Positions 41,939-49,792 of a stretch of DNA of 64,000 nt are shown one piece after another. The number at the start of each line of letters is the position of its first letter. The first letter of the stretch is position 1. The stretch is from CBDFKK01 sp965248815. Its GTDB lineage: Bacteria; Pseudomonadota; Alphaproteobacteria; SMXP01. The notes beneath the pieces were generated by a model that worked only from the letters and a program-made list of their open reading frames with translations, was not told where the DNA came from and did no database searches. The position numbers were made by a program, and so were the translations under genes. The stretch covers positions 620,001-684,000 of the forward strand of contig CBDFKK010000007.1 in NCBI GenBank assembly GCA_965248815.1, in the 5' to 3' direction.

Positions 41939-42508
41939 ATGGCCAAAGCATCATATGCAGCACTGACGGCCGGATTGCTTGCCCGCAAAGGCGAAGCGGT
42001 TCCTGCAGCTGAGGCGTTTTCGGTTGAAGGGGTTGTTTCGGCTCATCCTCCCAGGAGAAGTACACCTACGAAAGGTAGCAAGTGGACGGATATTGATCCG
42101 GCCGCTGCAAAGACCGAACCTAAGGTCGTCGCGGTTTCGCAAAAGATGCCCGAAGTGGACGAAGTGGCTTCGGAAACCCATATCAACGCGGCTCTTGATA
42201 CAAAGATAAGTATCGCGGCTAAGCCGGATAAGCAAAAGTTACATGTCGACGACCACCGCCGCCACATCAAAGATCCCTGCACATTGCTTAACGAGCACCA
42301 CGCTTGGGACAACCCGCAAAAGCGCGCCGCAGTCACACTTCGCTTAGGCGAAATCAGATATCTGTGCTTGAAAATGGCGACCGCAAAGCTTCGCACGACA
42401 AACCAAGAGCTTCTGACCGAAGCTCTCGACAATTATTTGCAATCACTTGCCAGTGACACGCTTAAAGACTGTACGTGCCTGCGCAAACTGATTGAGGAAG
42501 ATATTTAA
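41939..42508 (+). CDS. Probable ribbon-helix-helix partner of ParA
   Basis: A 189-residue protein. Residues 1-120 are low-complexity, rich in Ala, Pro and Lys, and probably disordered. A compact C-terminal domain of about 50 residues follows ('RAAVTLRLGEIRYLCLKMATA', then 'TNQELLTEALDNYLQSL') and resembles CopG-type ribbon-helix-helix folds. Such a long disordered arm with a small DNA-binding head is typical of partner proteins of orphan ParA ATPases. Four residues in 'KDCTCLRKL' include two close cysteines. It shares the riboswitch-controlled transcript with parA. Cargo is unknown. Confidence 0.7.
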   Translation: MAKASYAALTAGLLARKGEAVPAAEAFSVEGVVSAHPPRRSTPTKGSKWTDIDPAAAKTEPKVVAVSQKMPEVDEVASETHINAALDTKISIAAKPDKQKLHVDDHRRHIKDPCTLLNEHHAWDNPQKRAAVTLRLGEIRYLCLKMATAKLRTTNQELLTEALDNYLQSLASDTLKDCTCLRKLIEEDI

Positions 42509-42526
42509 GGAAGGGTTTTTGAGAAT

Positions 42527-42684
42527 GGGCGTCTTTGCTGGGTAGTCTGTCCCCCCACCACCCACAGCGTGAAGACGTCCTGTAACTTGCGCCGCCCCAA
42601 GGTTTACTGGCCTGATCGACCTTCTTGCCCCCCGATCAGCGGTCAGGTGAGTGACCTTACCCAAACGGGGCGGCGCAATTTTTT
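42527..42684 (+). ncRNA. Structured RNA or elaborate terminator after the parA operon
   Basis: Two folded parts are visible. First, CGTCTT (42530-42535) pairs with AAGACG (42572-42577), enclosing GCTG/CAGC. Second, a perfect 12-base-pair stem, TTGCGCCGCCCC (42587-42598) with GGGGCGGCGCAA (42667-42678), encloses two hairpins: CTGATCG with CGATCAG, and GGTCA-GGTGAG-TGACC. Six T follow at once. The T-run marks a transcript end on the plus strand. The branched 68-base interior is far more than an ordinary terminator needs, so a functional RNA is possible. I recognise no known family. Confidence 0.55.
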
Positions 42685-42776
42685 GCTCAAAAATCTAGCA
42701 GCTCAACCAGATATTCGTTGCTGCGCTGATTTCGTCAAATTTACATGTTGACCATTGCTTCGTTTTTGTCACTTTG

Positions 42777-42812
42777 ACGGTGGTAAGTGCTTGCACGGTG
42801 GTAAGTGCTTGC
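42777..42812 (+). repeat. Tandem 18-base duplication before the CPBP gene
   Basis: ACGGTGGTAAGTGCTTGC occurs twice in direct succession. The second copy ends one base before the ATG of the next gene, so the duplicated unit forms its translation leader. It contains GGTGG but no strong ribosome site. Confidence 0.9.
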
Positions 42813-42813
42813 G

Positions 42814-43785
42814 ATGTCTCAATTTGAGGAGATTGAACCAGTCGTGACCCTCATCTCTCCGAAAACAGATCCTGCACTGCCGTTCGTGGAACTGGCTGCA
42901 ACCGGCAAAAACGAATGGTGGCGCTATGTTCTCGCCGTACCGGCGATTGCCATTATCGGCATTGCTTGTTTGCTAATCGCGATCACGGCCCTGAGTTTTA
43001 TGGGTTTCAGCGACGTCGTTGAAAATCTTGCCGAGTTAGGGGCAGGTGCGCTTGAGGGCGATTTGATGGTCTCGGCCATGACCTTCGCTTTGGCTCTGAT
43101 CAGCATTGGATTTTATTTACTTGGAATTTTAGTTGTGATTCCGCTCTTGCATGGCCGTGCTTGGCGAACACTCTTTCATGTTGGTCGACGCTTCAATTGG
43201 GCAGGTTTTTTTGTTTCGCTGCTTATCGTTGTTCTCGTGGCACCGATCGAACTGTTTTTGGAATTTTTCAAGGACGAGCCCAGCCTGTCGGTAGTTTTCG
43301 AAGCAGAGCGGTTCTTGGTCTTTGCACTCGTGGCTATTCTATTCCTACCTTTTCAGATTTTGGCCGAGGAAGTCTTCTTCAGGGGTTACCTGATGCAGGG
43401 TGTTGCTGCGATCTCAAAATCGACTCTGTTGCGATTGATCATCCCAGCATGCCTGTTTGCGGCAGGGCATGTCGTGAATACCGAGGTCGTTATCGGTGGT
43501 GTGTGGGCCATGGCACTTTATCTCTTGATTGGTCTTTACCTTGGGGTCCTTGTGCTTCGCGGCAATGGCCTCGAATACGCGGCCGGATTTCATTTGGGCA
43601 ACAATTTAGTAGCCGCTTTGATTGTCAGCACGGCAGACAGCAGCTTTGGCACACCGACAATTTTTCGCGTCGACGAGGTCGATTGGGGCGCTGGAATGGT
43701 TGGAGGGAGCGTTCTTCTATTTGCTATTCATTATTTCGTCGTTTTCAAAGTGTTGCCGCGGTTCCACGATCGTCGAACGGCCTGA
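42814..43785 (+). CDS. CPBP family intramembrane metalloprotease
   Basis: A 323-residue multi-pass membrane protein with about eight helices. It carries the CPBP (Rce1/Abi) motifs: 'EEVFFRGYL' (EExxxR), His in 'FAAGHVVN' and 'FHLGNNLVAAL' (HxxxN). These are the glutamyl-protease catalytic and metal-binding positions. ATG 42814 is used; a GTG nine bases upstream lies inside the tandem repeat. Bacterial members process small peptides or act in immunity; the substrate here is unknown. Confidence 0.88.
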   Translation: MSQFEEIEPVVTLISPKTDPALPFVELAATGKNEWWRYVLAVPAIAIIGIACLLIAITALSFMGFSDVVENLAELGAGALEGDLMVSAMTFALALISIGFYLLGILVVIPLLHGRAWRTLFHVGRRFNWAGFFVSLLIVVLVAPIELFLEFFKDEPSLSVVFEAERFLVFALVAILFLPFQILAEEVFFRGYLMQGVAAISKSTLLRLIIPACLFAAGHVVNTEVVIGGVWAMALYLLIGLYLGVLVLRGNGLEYAAGFHLGNNLVAALIVSTADSSFGTPTIFRVDEVDWGAGMVGGSVLLFAIHYFVVFKVLPRFHDRRTA

Positions 43786-43916
43786 GTTTTCCGCCGGGTT
43801 GCATCACTTGCTCAAATCGTTTCCCCTTTAACCAGGGCTGGCAAATCCGATCCGGTCATATTATGAGTTAGGCCCCTGGTCCATATCGATGCGGGCCCGC
43901 CTGGTTTGGAACTCAA

Positions 43917-44393
43917 ATGGCACGATCGCTCGGTCTCTTTTTGGCACTTGCTATCCTTTGGCTCCTGCTTTCCGGCCTATTCGACAACCCTTTAATCCTG
44001 ACATTCGGTTTGTTTTCCTGTCTTTTTACTGTCTGGTTGGCCAGGCGGATGGATGTCGTGGACAAAGAGGCGGTGCCTTCCGAACTCGGCTGGCGAATCG
44101 TTGGCTATTGGATCTGGCTGGCCCGGGAAATCTTCAAAGCGAATTTAGCCGTGACCAAGACCGTTTTTTCCGATTTGTCAGACGTACAGCCACAACTCAT
44201 CAAATTCACGGCCTCTGAGCAATCGGAAATTGGACGCGTGATCTTGGCAAATTCAATAACACTCACACCAGGGACCGTGACCGTCGATCTGATTGACGAC
44301 GAATTGACGATCCATGCGTTGACCAAAGACATGGCGGACACGACAAGCATCAAGGAAATGGATCGCCGAATAGGCGCATTAGAGAAAGCATAA
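43917..44393 (+). CDS. mnhE: Mrp antiporter subunit E
   Basis: A 158-residue MnhE/MrpE subunit with two or three N-terminal helices and the conserved 'YWIWLAREIFKANLAVTKTVF' segment. 'ILANSITLTPGTVTVDL' marks the C-terminal domain. It is part of the membrane-bound Mrp cation/proton antiporter. It is the first gene of a nine-gene operon with one- to four-base overlaps. Confidence 0.93.
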   Translation: MARSLGLFLALAILWLLLSGLFDNPLILTFGLFSCLFTVWLARRMDVVDKEAVPSELGWRIVGYWIWLAREIFKANLAVTKTVFSDLSDVQPQLIKFTASEQSEIGRVILANSITLTPGTVTVDLIDDELTIHALTKDMADTTSIKEMDRRIGALEKA

Positions 44394-44395
44394 CC

Positions 44396-44716
44396 GTGCT
44401 CGAACTGCTGTCCGTCATAGTCGCTACAATTGTGCTGATCGCAATGCTGATCGTATTGATGCGGCTCTTTGCCGGGCCGACATTGTATGACCGGGTCCTT
44501 GCGCTTAATTCGTTTGGTACGAAGACGGTTTTGCTGATTTGTATTTTGAATTTTCTTGGTGGCCGGCCTGACTTTCTGGACATTGCGCTCTTGTATGCTC
44601 TCATAAATTTTGTCGGGACGATCGCCGTGCTCAAATTCTTCCGGTATCGCAGTTTTGAGCTGCCGCTTTCTGCCATTCGAGCCGCGCCACATAAAGAACG
44701 GGAGCCGAACTCGTAA
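44396..44716 (+). CDS. mnhF: Mrp antiporter subunit F
   Basis: A 106-residue MrpF with three helices and the family motif 'RLFAGPTLYDRVLALNS'. It starts with GTG two bases after the subunit E stop, and its stop overlaps the subunit G start by one base (TAATG). In known complexes MrpF packs with MrpE and MrpG. Confidence 0.93.
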   Translation: MLELLSVIVATIVLIAMLIVLMRLFAGPTLYDRVLALNSFGTKTVLLICILNFLGGRPDFLDIALLYALINFVGTIAVLKFFRYRSFELPLSAIRAAPHKEREPNS

Positions 44717-45096
44717 TGGACATGTTGCTTTCGGCCTTGAGTTGGATCCCTATGAGTGTTGGTGCCTTCTTTGTCTTTGCTGGCGCCATCGGTGTGTGGC
44801 GGTTCCCAGATTTCTATACCCGGCTGCACGCGGCGGGCGTAACCGACACGTTGGGGGCCGAACTCATTATCTTTGGGCTGATCATTCAGGCATTCGTTCT
44901 TCTTGACGGCAGCGCCGCTTACCTTATCGCCGTAAAATTGCTGATTATCGGTTTGTTCTTGTTTTTTACGAGTCCTACCTCGACACATGCCATCGCTAAT
45001 GCAGCGCACACCGCAAAATTAAAACCATTTCTTGGTGCCGCGGCGCGCAGGCCGCCGCCAGACACATCCGAAAACTCCAGTCAAAAGGAAGGCTAA
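44716..45096 (+). CDS. mnhG: Mrp antiporter subunit G
   Basis: A 126-residue MrpG with three helices and the diagnostic 'GVWRFPDFYTRLHAAGVTDT' sequence. A polar tail of about 35 residues extends past the usual end. The start overlaps the subunit F stop. It is required for assembly of the antiporter complex in known systems. Confidence 0.93.
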   Translation: MDMLLSALSWIPMSVGAFFVFAGAIGVWRFPDFYTRLHAAGVTDTLGAELIIFGLIIQAFVLLDGSAAYLIAVKLLIIGLFLFFTSPTSTHAIANAAHTAKLKPFLGAAARRPPPDTSENSSQKEG

Positions 45097-45102
45097 GCCT
45101 CT

Positions 45103-45696
45103 ATGGATTTATTGGCGGGCCTCGATACGTCGACCTTTATAGATGTTGTGCTATTGGCGCTTATGTTGATTGCAGCGCTGGCCATAATTTTTATCCGGCA
45201 TTTGTTTTCCGTCGTCATGGTGTCCGGCGTCTACAGCCTTTTGTCAGCAGCGGTGTTTGTCAATTTGGATGCAGTGGACGTTGCCTTTACCGAGGCGGCA
45301 GTAGGGGCCGGTATTTCAACCGTCTTATTCCTTGGGGCCCTTGTCCTGACGGCGCGGCGGGAGAAAATCGTCCCAGGGCGGCGGCCACTTCTGCCGATTC
45401 TCGTCGTTTTGGTTACTGGCGGCGCTCTCGTCTATGCCACTTATGACATGCCGTCGTTCGGAGATTCGGAGTCTCCCGCAAACATCTATATCGGCAAAGA
45501 TTATTTGGAGCGCACGCCACAGGAAATTGATATCCCAAATTTTGTTACCGCGATTCTGGCCAGCTACCGTGGTTTTGACACGCTCGGCGAGACGGTCGTC
45601 GTATTCACAGCGGGTCTTGGTGTGATGATCTTGCTTGGCATTGGTCTTCATGGAGGCGCGGCCGCTCGGGAAAACGACAAAGAGGGTGGCAAATGA
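45103..45696 (+). CDS. DUF4040/MrpA C-terminal-type subunit
   Basis: A 197-residue membrane protein with about five helices. The sequence 'DAVDVAFTEAAVGAGISTVLFLGALVLT' matches DUF4040, which in classical Mrp systems forms the C-terminal, NuoJ-like part of MrpA (or the MbhD/E pair in membrane-bound hydrogenases). Here it is a separate gene, so MrpA is split. The stop overlaps the subunit B start by four bases. Confidence 0.85.
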   Translation: MDLLAGLDTSTFIDVVLLALMLIAALAIIFIRHLFSVVMVSGVYSLLSAAVFVNLDAVDVAFTEAAVGAGISTVLFLGALVLTARREKIVPGRRPLLPILVVLVTGGALVYATYDMPSFGDSESPANIYIGKDYLERTPQEIDIPNFVTAILASYRGFDTLGETVVVFTAGLGVMILLGIGLHGGAAARENDKEGGK

Positions 45697-46136
45697 CTCA
45701 TCATCTCGTGTTGCGCATTATTACCAAGATATTCCTGCCCCCCATCCTTCTCTACGCCCTCTATGTGCAGTTTCACGGAGACTACAGCCCTGGAGGCGGA
45801 TTTCAGGCCGGCGTCATATTTGCCGTCGGCATGATTTTGTATGGCCTCGTTTTCGGGCTTGAAACCGTTAAGCAGGTGGCACCGCCGCGCGCCATTCAAG
45901 TATTAATGGCGACGGGCGTCATTGTTTATGCCGGCGTTGGTTTTGTGACTGTGCTGCTCGGCGACAACTACTTGGCCTATAACGTTCTTCATCCAGATCA
46001 GGAACACCACACCGGCCAGCACTATGGAATTCTTGCGGTTGAATTGGGCGTCGGGATCACCGTGGCGTCGGTCATGATTAGTTTGTTTTATGCTTTTGCA
46101 GGGCGCTATGTCGAAATTAGCGATGAGGACTGGTAG
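45693..46136 (+). CDS. mnhB: Mrp antiporter subunit B
   Basis: A 147-residue MrpB with four helices and the hallmark 'HGDYSPGGGFQAGVIFAVG'. The ATGA overlap with the upstream DUF4040 gene and one-base overlap with subunit C show tight translational coupling. Confidence 0.93.
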   Translation: MTHHLVLRIITKIFLPPILLYALYVQFHGDYSPGGGFQAGVIFAVGMILYGLVFGLETVKQVAPPRAIQVLMATGVIVYAGVGFVTVLLGDNYLAYNVLHPDQEHHTGQHYGILAVELGVGITVASVMISLFYAFAGRYVEISDEDW

Positions 46137-46525
46137 TGAGCGCTGAATTCATACTCGGCCACTATAATTATTGGGTTGTCATTACTTTAATGATGGCGGG
46201 GCTCTACGTTGTCGTCAGTCGCGGCAATCTGATCAAGAAAGTCGTTGGCCTGAACATTTTCCAGACCTCCGTATTCCTTCTGTACATATCTATGGGAAAG
46301 ATCAGAGGTGGCACGGCGCCAATCGAAATCGCCGGAGAAAATGTCGTCTATTCAAATCCTTTGCCACACGTCCTTATTCTGACCGCTATCGTCGTCGGCG
46401 TTGCAACGACGGCAGTAGGGCTCGCGATTATCGTACGGATTCGTGAAGCCTACGGAACAATTGAGGAAGATGAAATCTTGGCGGCCGATCACGAACTCGA
46501 ATTCGGTGAGGGCACGACACGCTAA
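46136..46525 (+). CDS. mnhC: Mrp antiporter subunit C (NuoK-like)
   Basis: A 129-residue NuoK-type subunit with three helices. The conserved 'KKVVGLNIFQTSVFLLYIS' and 'LPHVLILTAIVVGVATTAV' regions are typical of MrpC. It starts with GTG overlapping the subunit B stop. In complex I the homologous NuoK forms part of the ion path. Confidence 0.93.
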   Translation: MSAEFILGHYNYWVVITLMMAGLYVVVSRGNLIKKVVGLNIFQTSVFLLYISMGKIRGGTAPIEIAGENVVYSNPLPHVLILTAIVVGVATTAVGLAIIVRIREAYGTIEEDEILAADHELEFGEGTTR

Positions 46526-48018
46526 TGCCGACCGGATTTCTTTCTCAACTGCCCGCACTTCAGGTGGTTGTGCCGCTCATTGCGGCACCCATTTGCATGA
46601 TCTTGCGCCGGGGCAACATCGCGTGGGCATTTGCGACTATCATTGCCTGGTCGTCGTTTGGAATGGCGTTGCTGCTGCTCGCTCGCGTTTTGTCCGATGG
46701 CAATATCTCCTACGCTTTGGGCGACTGGCCTCCGCCTTGGGGCATTGAATACAAAGTCGACGCGGTAAATGCGTTTGTTTTGGTCTTGGTGTCGGGCATC
46801 GGCAGTATCGTATTGTCCTATGCGCACCAATCGATCATCGCCGAAATTGAAGAGCGCAATCATTGCCTTTTTTATGCAGCTTATTTGCTTTGTCTTTGCG
46901 GGCTCTTGGGTGTCGTAATTACCGGCGATGCGTTCAACGTTTTCGTCTTTCTCGAAATCTCATCTCTTTCAACATACGTGCTCGTCGCCATGGGCGCCGA
47001 ACGCGATCGCCGCGCACTATCGGCCGCCATTAATTACCTAATTGCTGGAACCATCGGCGCAACCTTTTTTGTGATCGGCGTTGGCCTTCTTTATATGGCG
47101 ACTGGAACGCTCAATATGGAGGATCTGGCCCAGCGCATTGGCGATATGGGCGATAGCAGGCTGGTGCGCGCCTCGTTCGCCTTCATTGTCGTAGGCATTG
47201 GTCTGAAGCTCGCCTTGTTTCCGCTGCATCTTTGGTTGCCTAACGCTTACACCTATGCGCCGTCGGTGGTGACGTCGTTCTTGGCGGCAACGTCGACTAA
47301 AGTCGCCGTTTATTTGATGTTCCGGTTCATTTTTACGGTCTACGGCGTGCGTTTTGCGTTTCAGGATCTCACGCTCGATATCCTGCTCTTGCCGCTTGCT
47401 GTCTTTGGGATGTTAATCCCTTCAACAGTTGCCGTGTTTCAAGTGGATATCAAACGGATGCTCGCCTATTCGAGCGTCGCTCAAATCGGCTACATGCTTC
47501 TGGGAGCGAGCTTTGCGACCATTGCCGGGCTTGCGGCCGGAACAATCCATTTATTCAATCACGCGCTTATGAAAGGCACGCTGTTTATGGCCTTAGGCGC
47601 GGTACTGTTGCGCGTAGGATCTACTGAAATAAACGCTCTGGCCGGACTAGGCTATCGCATGCCTTGGACCATGGCTGCCTTTGTCGGCGCTGGTTTGAGT
47701 TTGATCGGTGTGCCCCTCACCGTGGGTTTTGTGAGCAAATGGCTTCTAGTAGAAGCAGCGTTGGAAAGCGGTCAGCTTTGGGCGGCGATACTGGTCGTCT
47801 TCAGTTCCTTGATTGCCGTCATCTATGTTTGGCGCGTCGTTGAAGTGGCCTATCTTACCGAGCCTCCCGCTGGGACGGAGTGTAAAGAAGCACCACTTTC
47901 GATGCTGATACCCATGTGGATTTTATTGATTGCCAATTTCTATTTTGGCATTGATGCGCAAATGACGACGGACATCGCGGAGCGCGCCGCAGCCGCGTTG
48001 TTAAGGGGCGCGCCATGA
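46525..48018 (+). CDS. mnhD: Mrp antiporter D-type subunit (1)
   Basis: A 497-residue member of the ND2/ND4/ND5 ion-pump family with about 14 helices. The key Glu in 'FVFLEISSLSTYVLV' and Lys in 'LKLALFPLHLWLP' are both present, so ion translocation should be possible. 'VDIKRMLAYSSVAQIGYML' is a further family signature. It is the first of three such subunits in this operon. Confidence 0.92.
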   Translation: MPTGFLSQLPALQVVVPLIAAPICMILRRGNIAWAFATIIAWSSFGMALLLLARVLSDGNISYALGDWPPPWGIEYKVDAVNAFVLVLVSGIGSIVLSYAHQSIIAEIEERNHCLFYAAYLLCLCGLLGVVITGDAFNVFVFLEISSLSTYVLVAMGAERDRRALSAAINYLIAGTIGATFFVIGVGLLYMATGTLNMEDLAQRIGDMGDSRLVRASFAFIVVGIGLKLALFPLHLWLPNAYTYAPSVVTSFLAATSTKVAVYLMFRFIFTVYGVRFAFQDLTLDILLLPLAVFGMLIPSTVAVFQVDIKRMLAYSSVAQIGYMLLGASFATIAGLAAGTIHLFNHALMKGTLFMALGAVLLRVGSTEINALAGLGYRMPWTMAAFVGAGLSLIGVPLTVGFVSKWLLVEAALESGQLWAAILVVFSSLIAVIYVWRVVEVAYLTEPPAGTECKEAPLSMLIPMWILLIANFYFGIDAQMTTDIAERAAAALLRGAP

Positions 48019-49508
48019 TCATTTTCACGCCAGAACTTGGTATCCTGCTCGCGCTCTTTATTCCCTTGGTCGGCGCAGCTCTGATCGCGCTTGCTGACAA
48101 GTCTCCCAATCGACGCGAGCTCGTAACGCTCTCCACCTCTGTTCTTTTGTTTGCTGACACGCTTTATTTGTTGATCGCCGTCGTGGGCGGGGCGCGACCG
48201 TCTGTGGAGCTGTTAGAGGTTATTCCGCCCCTGACGTTGGCATTCGAGATCGAACCCCTCGGCATGGTGTTCGCAACCGTTGCTAGTGGTTTATGGATTC
48301 TCAATTCGCTTTATTCCATTGGCTATATGCGGGGTACGAACGAGAAACAACAGACGCGGTTCTATATTTGCTTTGCGATAGCGATCAGTAGCACCATGGC
48401 GATCGCGTTTTCCGCGAACATGTTCACGCTGTTTTTCTTCTATGAAGCGCTGACGATTTCCACGTATCCCTTGGTGGTACACAAGGGTACAGAGGAGGCG
48501 CGGGCAGGGGGGCGTGTCTATTTGGGGATATTGTTGTCGACGTCAATCGGGCTTTTGCTGCTCGGCGTCGTGTGGACCTGGGTAGTCGCAGGCACCCTCG
48601 ACTTTGAAGCTGGCGGCATCCTCGAAGGAAAAATTCAAGCCTCTCTGGTTCCTATCTTGTTGGGCCTCTACATGTTTGGCATCGGTAAAGCTGCCTTGAT
48701 GCCGTTTCATCGTTGGCTGCCTGCCGCCATGGTGGCGCCCACACCGGTAAGCGCGTTGCTGCATGCGGTAGCGGTTGTAAAAGCCGGCGTGTTTTCCGTG
48801 CTTAAAGTTGTGGTCTATATATTTGGCATCGATTTCTTGGCGGCAACCAGCGCGTCCGTTTGGCTTATGTGGGTAGCGGCCGCTTCAATCGTGATTGCGT
48901 CTGTCGTCGCGCTAACAAAAGACAATCTCAAAGCGCGGCTCGCCTATTCCACCATAAGTCAATTGTCATATGTAACGCTGGGCGCGGCGCTAGCGACGTC
49001 GCTAGGCGTGATTGGCGGTGGTCTACAAATCGCCATGCACGCCATGGGAAAAATCACGCTGTTTATGTGCGCCGGTGCGATCTATGTTGCCACTCACAAG
49101 ACTGAAATCAGCGATATGCAAGGTTTGGGGCGCGTGATGCCATTCACTTTCGGCGCCTTCTTCGTTGGTGCGCTCAGCATTATCGGCTTGCCGCCGCTTG
49201 GCGGCGCGTGGAGCAAGTTCACGCTCATGATTGCGGCTGCCGATGCCGGCGAGATAGTGATCATCGGCGTGTTGATGCTTTCTTCCTTACTCAATGTCGC
49301 CTATTTGCTACCACTCGTCGTGCGCGGTTTTTTTGCCAAGCAACCCGTCGCCGCTCTTGGAAGTGCCGCAACGTATGACACCCATTCGGGAATCCGTGAG
49401 GCGCCGGCCCTGTGTGTCATTCCACCCTGCCTCACGGCGTTCGGTTGCATCGTGCTCTTCTTTTTGGCTGAGCCGATCTATCGCTTTTTAGAACTCATCG
49501 TCTTGTAA
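48015..49508 (+). CDS. mnhD: Mrp antiporter D-type subunit (2)
   Basis: A second 497-residue ND4/ND5-family subunit. Pump residues are retained: Glu in 'FFFYEALTISTYPLV' and Lys in 'GIGKAALMPFHRWLP'. 'NLKARLAYSTISQLSYV' matches the family discontinuous-helix region. The start overlaps the preceding subunit by four bases. It may take the position of the MrpA N-terminal domain or of a second pump. Confidence 0.9.
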   Translation: MIIFTPELGILLALFIPLVGAALIALADKSPNRRELVTLSTSVLLFADTLYLLIAVVGGARPSVELLEVIPPLTLAFEIEPLGMVFATVASGLWILNSLYSIGYMRGTNEKQQTRFYICFAIAISSTMAIAFSANMFTLFFFYEALTISTYPLVVHKGTEEARAGGRVYLGILLSTSIGLLLLGVVWTWVVAGTLDFEAGGILEGKIQASLVPILLGLYMFGIGKAALMPFHRWLPAAMVAPTPVSALLHAVAVVKAGVFSVLKVVVYIFGIDFLAATSASVWLMWVAAASIVIASVVALTKDNLKARLAYSTISQLSYVTLGAALATSLGVIGGGLQIAMHAMGKITLFMCAGAIYVATHKTEISDMQGLGRVMPFTFGAFFVGALSIIGLPPLGGAWSKFTLMIAAADAGEIVIIGVLMLSSLLNVAYLLPLVVRGFFAKQPVAALGSAATYDTHSGIREAPALCVIPPCLTAFGCIVLFFLAEPIYRFLELIVL

Positions 49509-49519
49509 GGTCGAAGCCC

Positions 49520-49792
49520 ATGTCGGCACCGGAGAACAACGAAACAAAAACGGATAAGACCCCAATTTGGGACAATCCGAAAAACGTCAATGTCCTTATT
49601 TGGGCGCTTGTCGTTGCCTGCGTCAGTGTTGCCGCTGCCGATTTGTTCTACGTCAAAAAAATTCACTTCAATCCAGAGAATATTTTTGCCGCTTACGGGA
49701 TCTATGGCTTTCTTTGTTTCGTTTTTATCGTTTTCGCGGGAAAGTTCTTGCGCCTAATCGTCATGAGGGATGAAGACTATTATGATCGATAG
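49520..49792 (+). CDS. Small two-helix membrane protein in the Mrp operon
   Basis: A 90-residue protein with two predicted membrane helices ('VLIWALVVACVSVAAADLFY' region and 'YGIYGFLCFVFIVFAGKFL'). It starts eleven bases after one D-type subunit and overlaps the start of the next. It is not one of the standard MrpA-G subunits. Position suggests it is an accessory subunit bridging two pump modules; this is inference. Confidence 0.8.
   Translation: MSAPENNETKTDKTPIWDNPKNVNVLIWALVVACVSVAAADLFYVKKIHFNPENIFAAYGIYGFLCFVFIVFAGKFLRLIVMRDEDYYDR

Noticed and set aside
43819..43884. ACCAGGG...CCCTGGT inverted repeat between the CPBP and mnhE genes
   Set aside because: The arms are only seven bases with a loop of about 40 and no T-run, so neither a terminator nor an operator can be supported.
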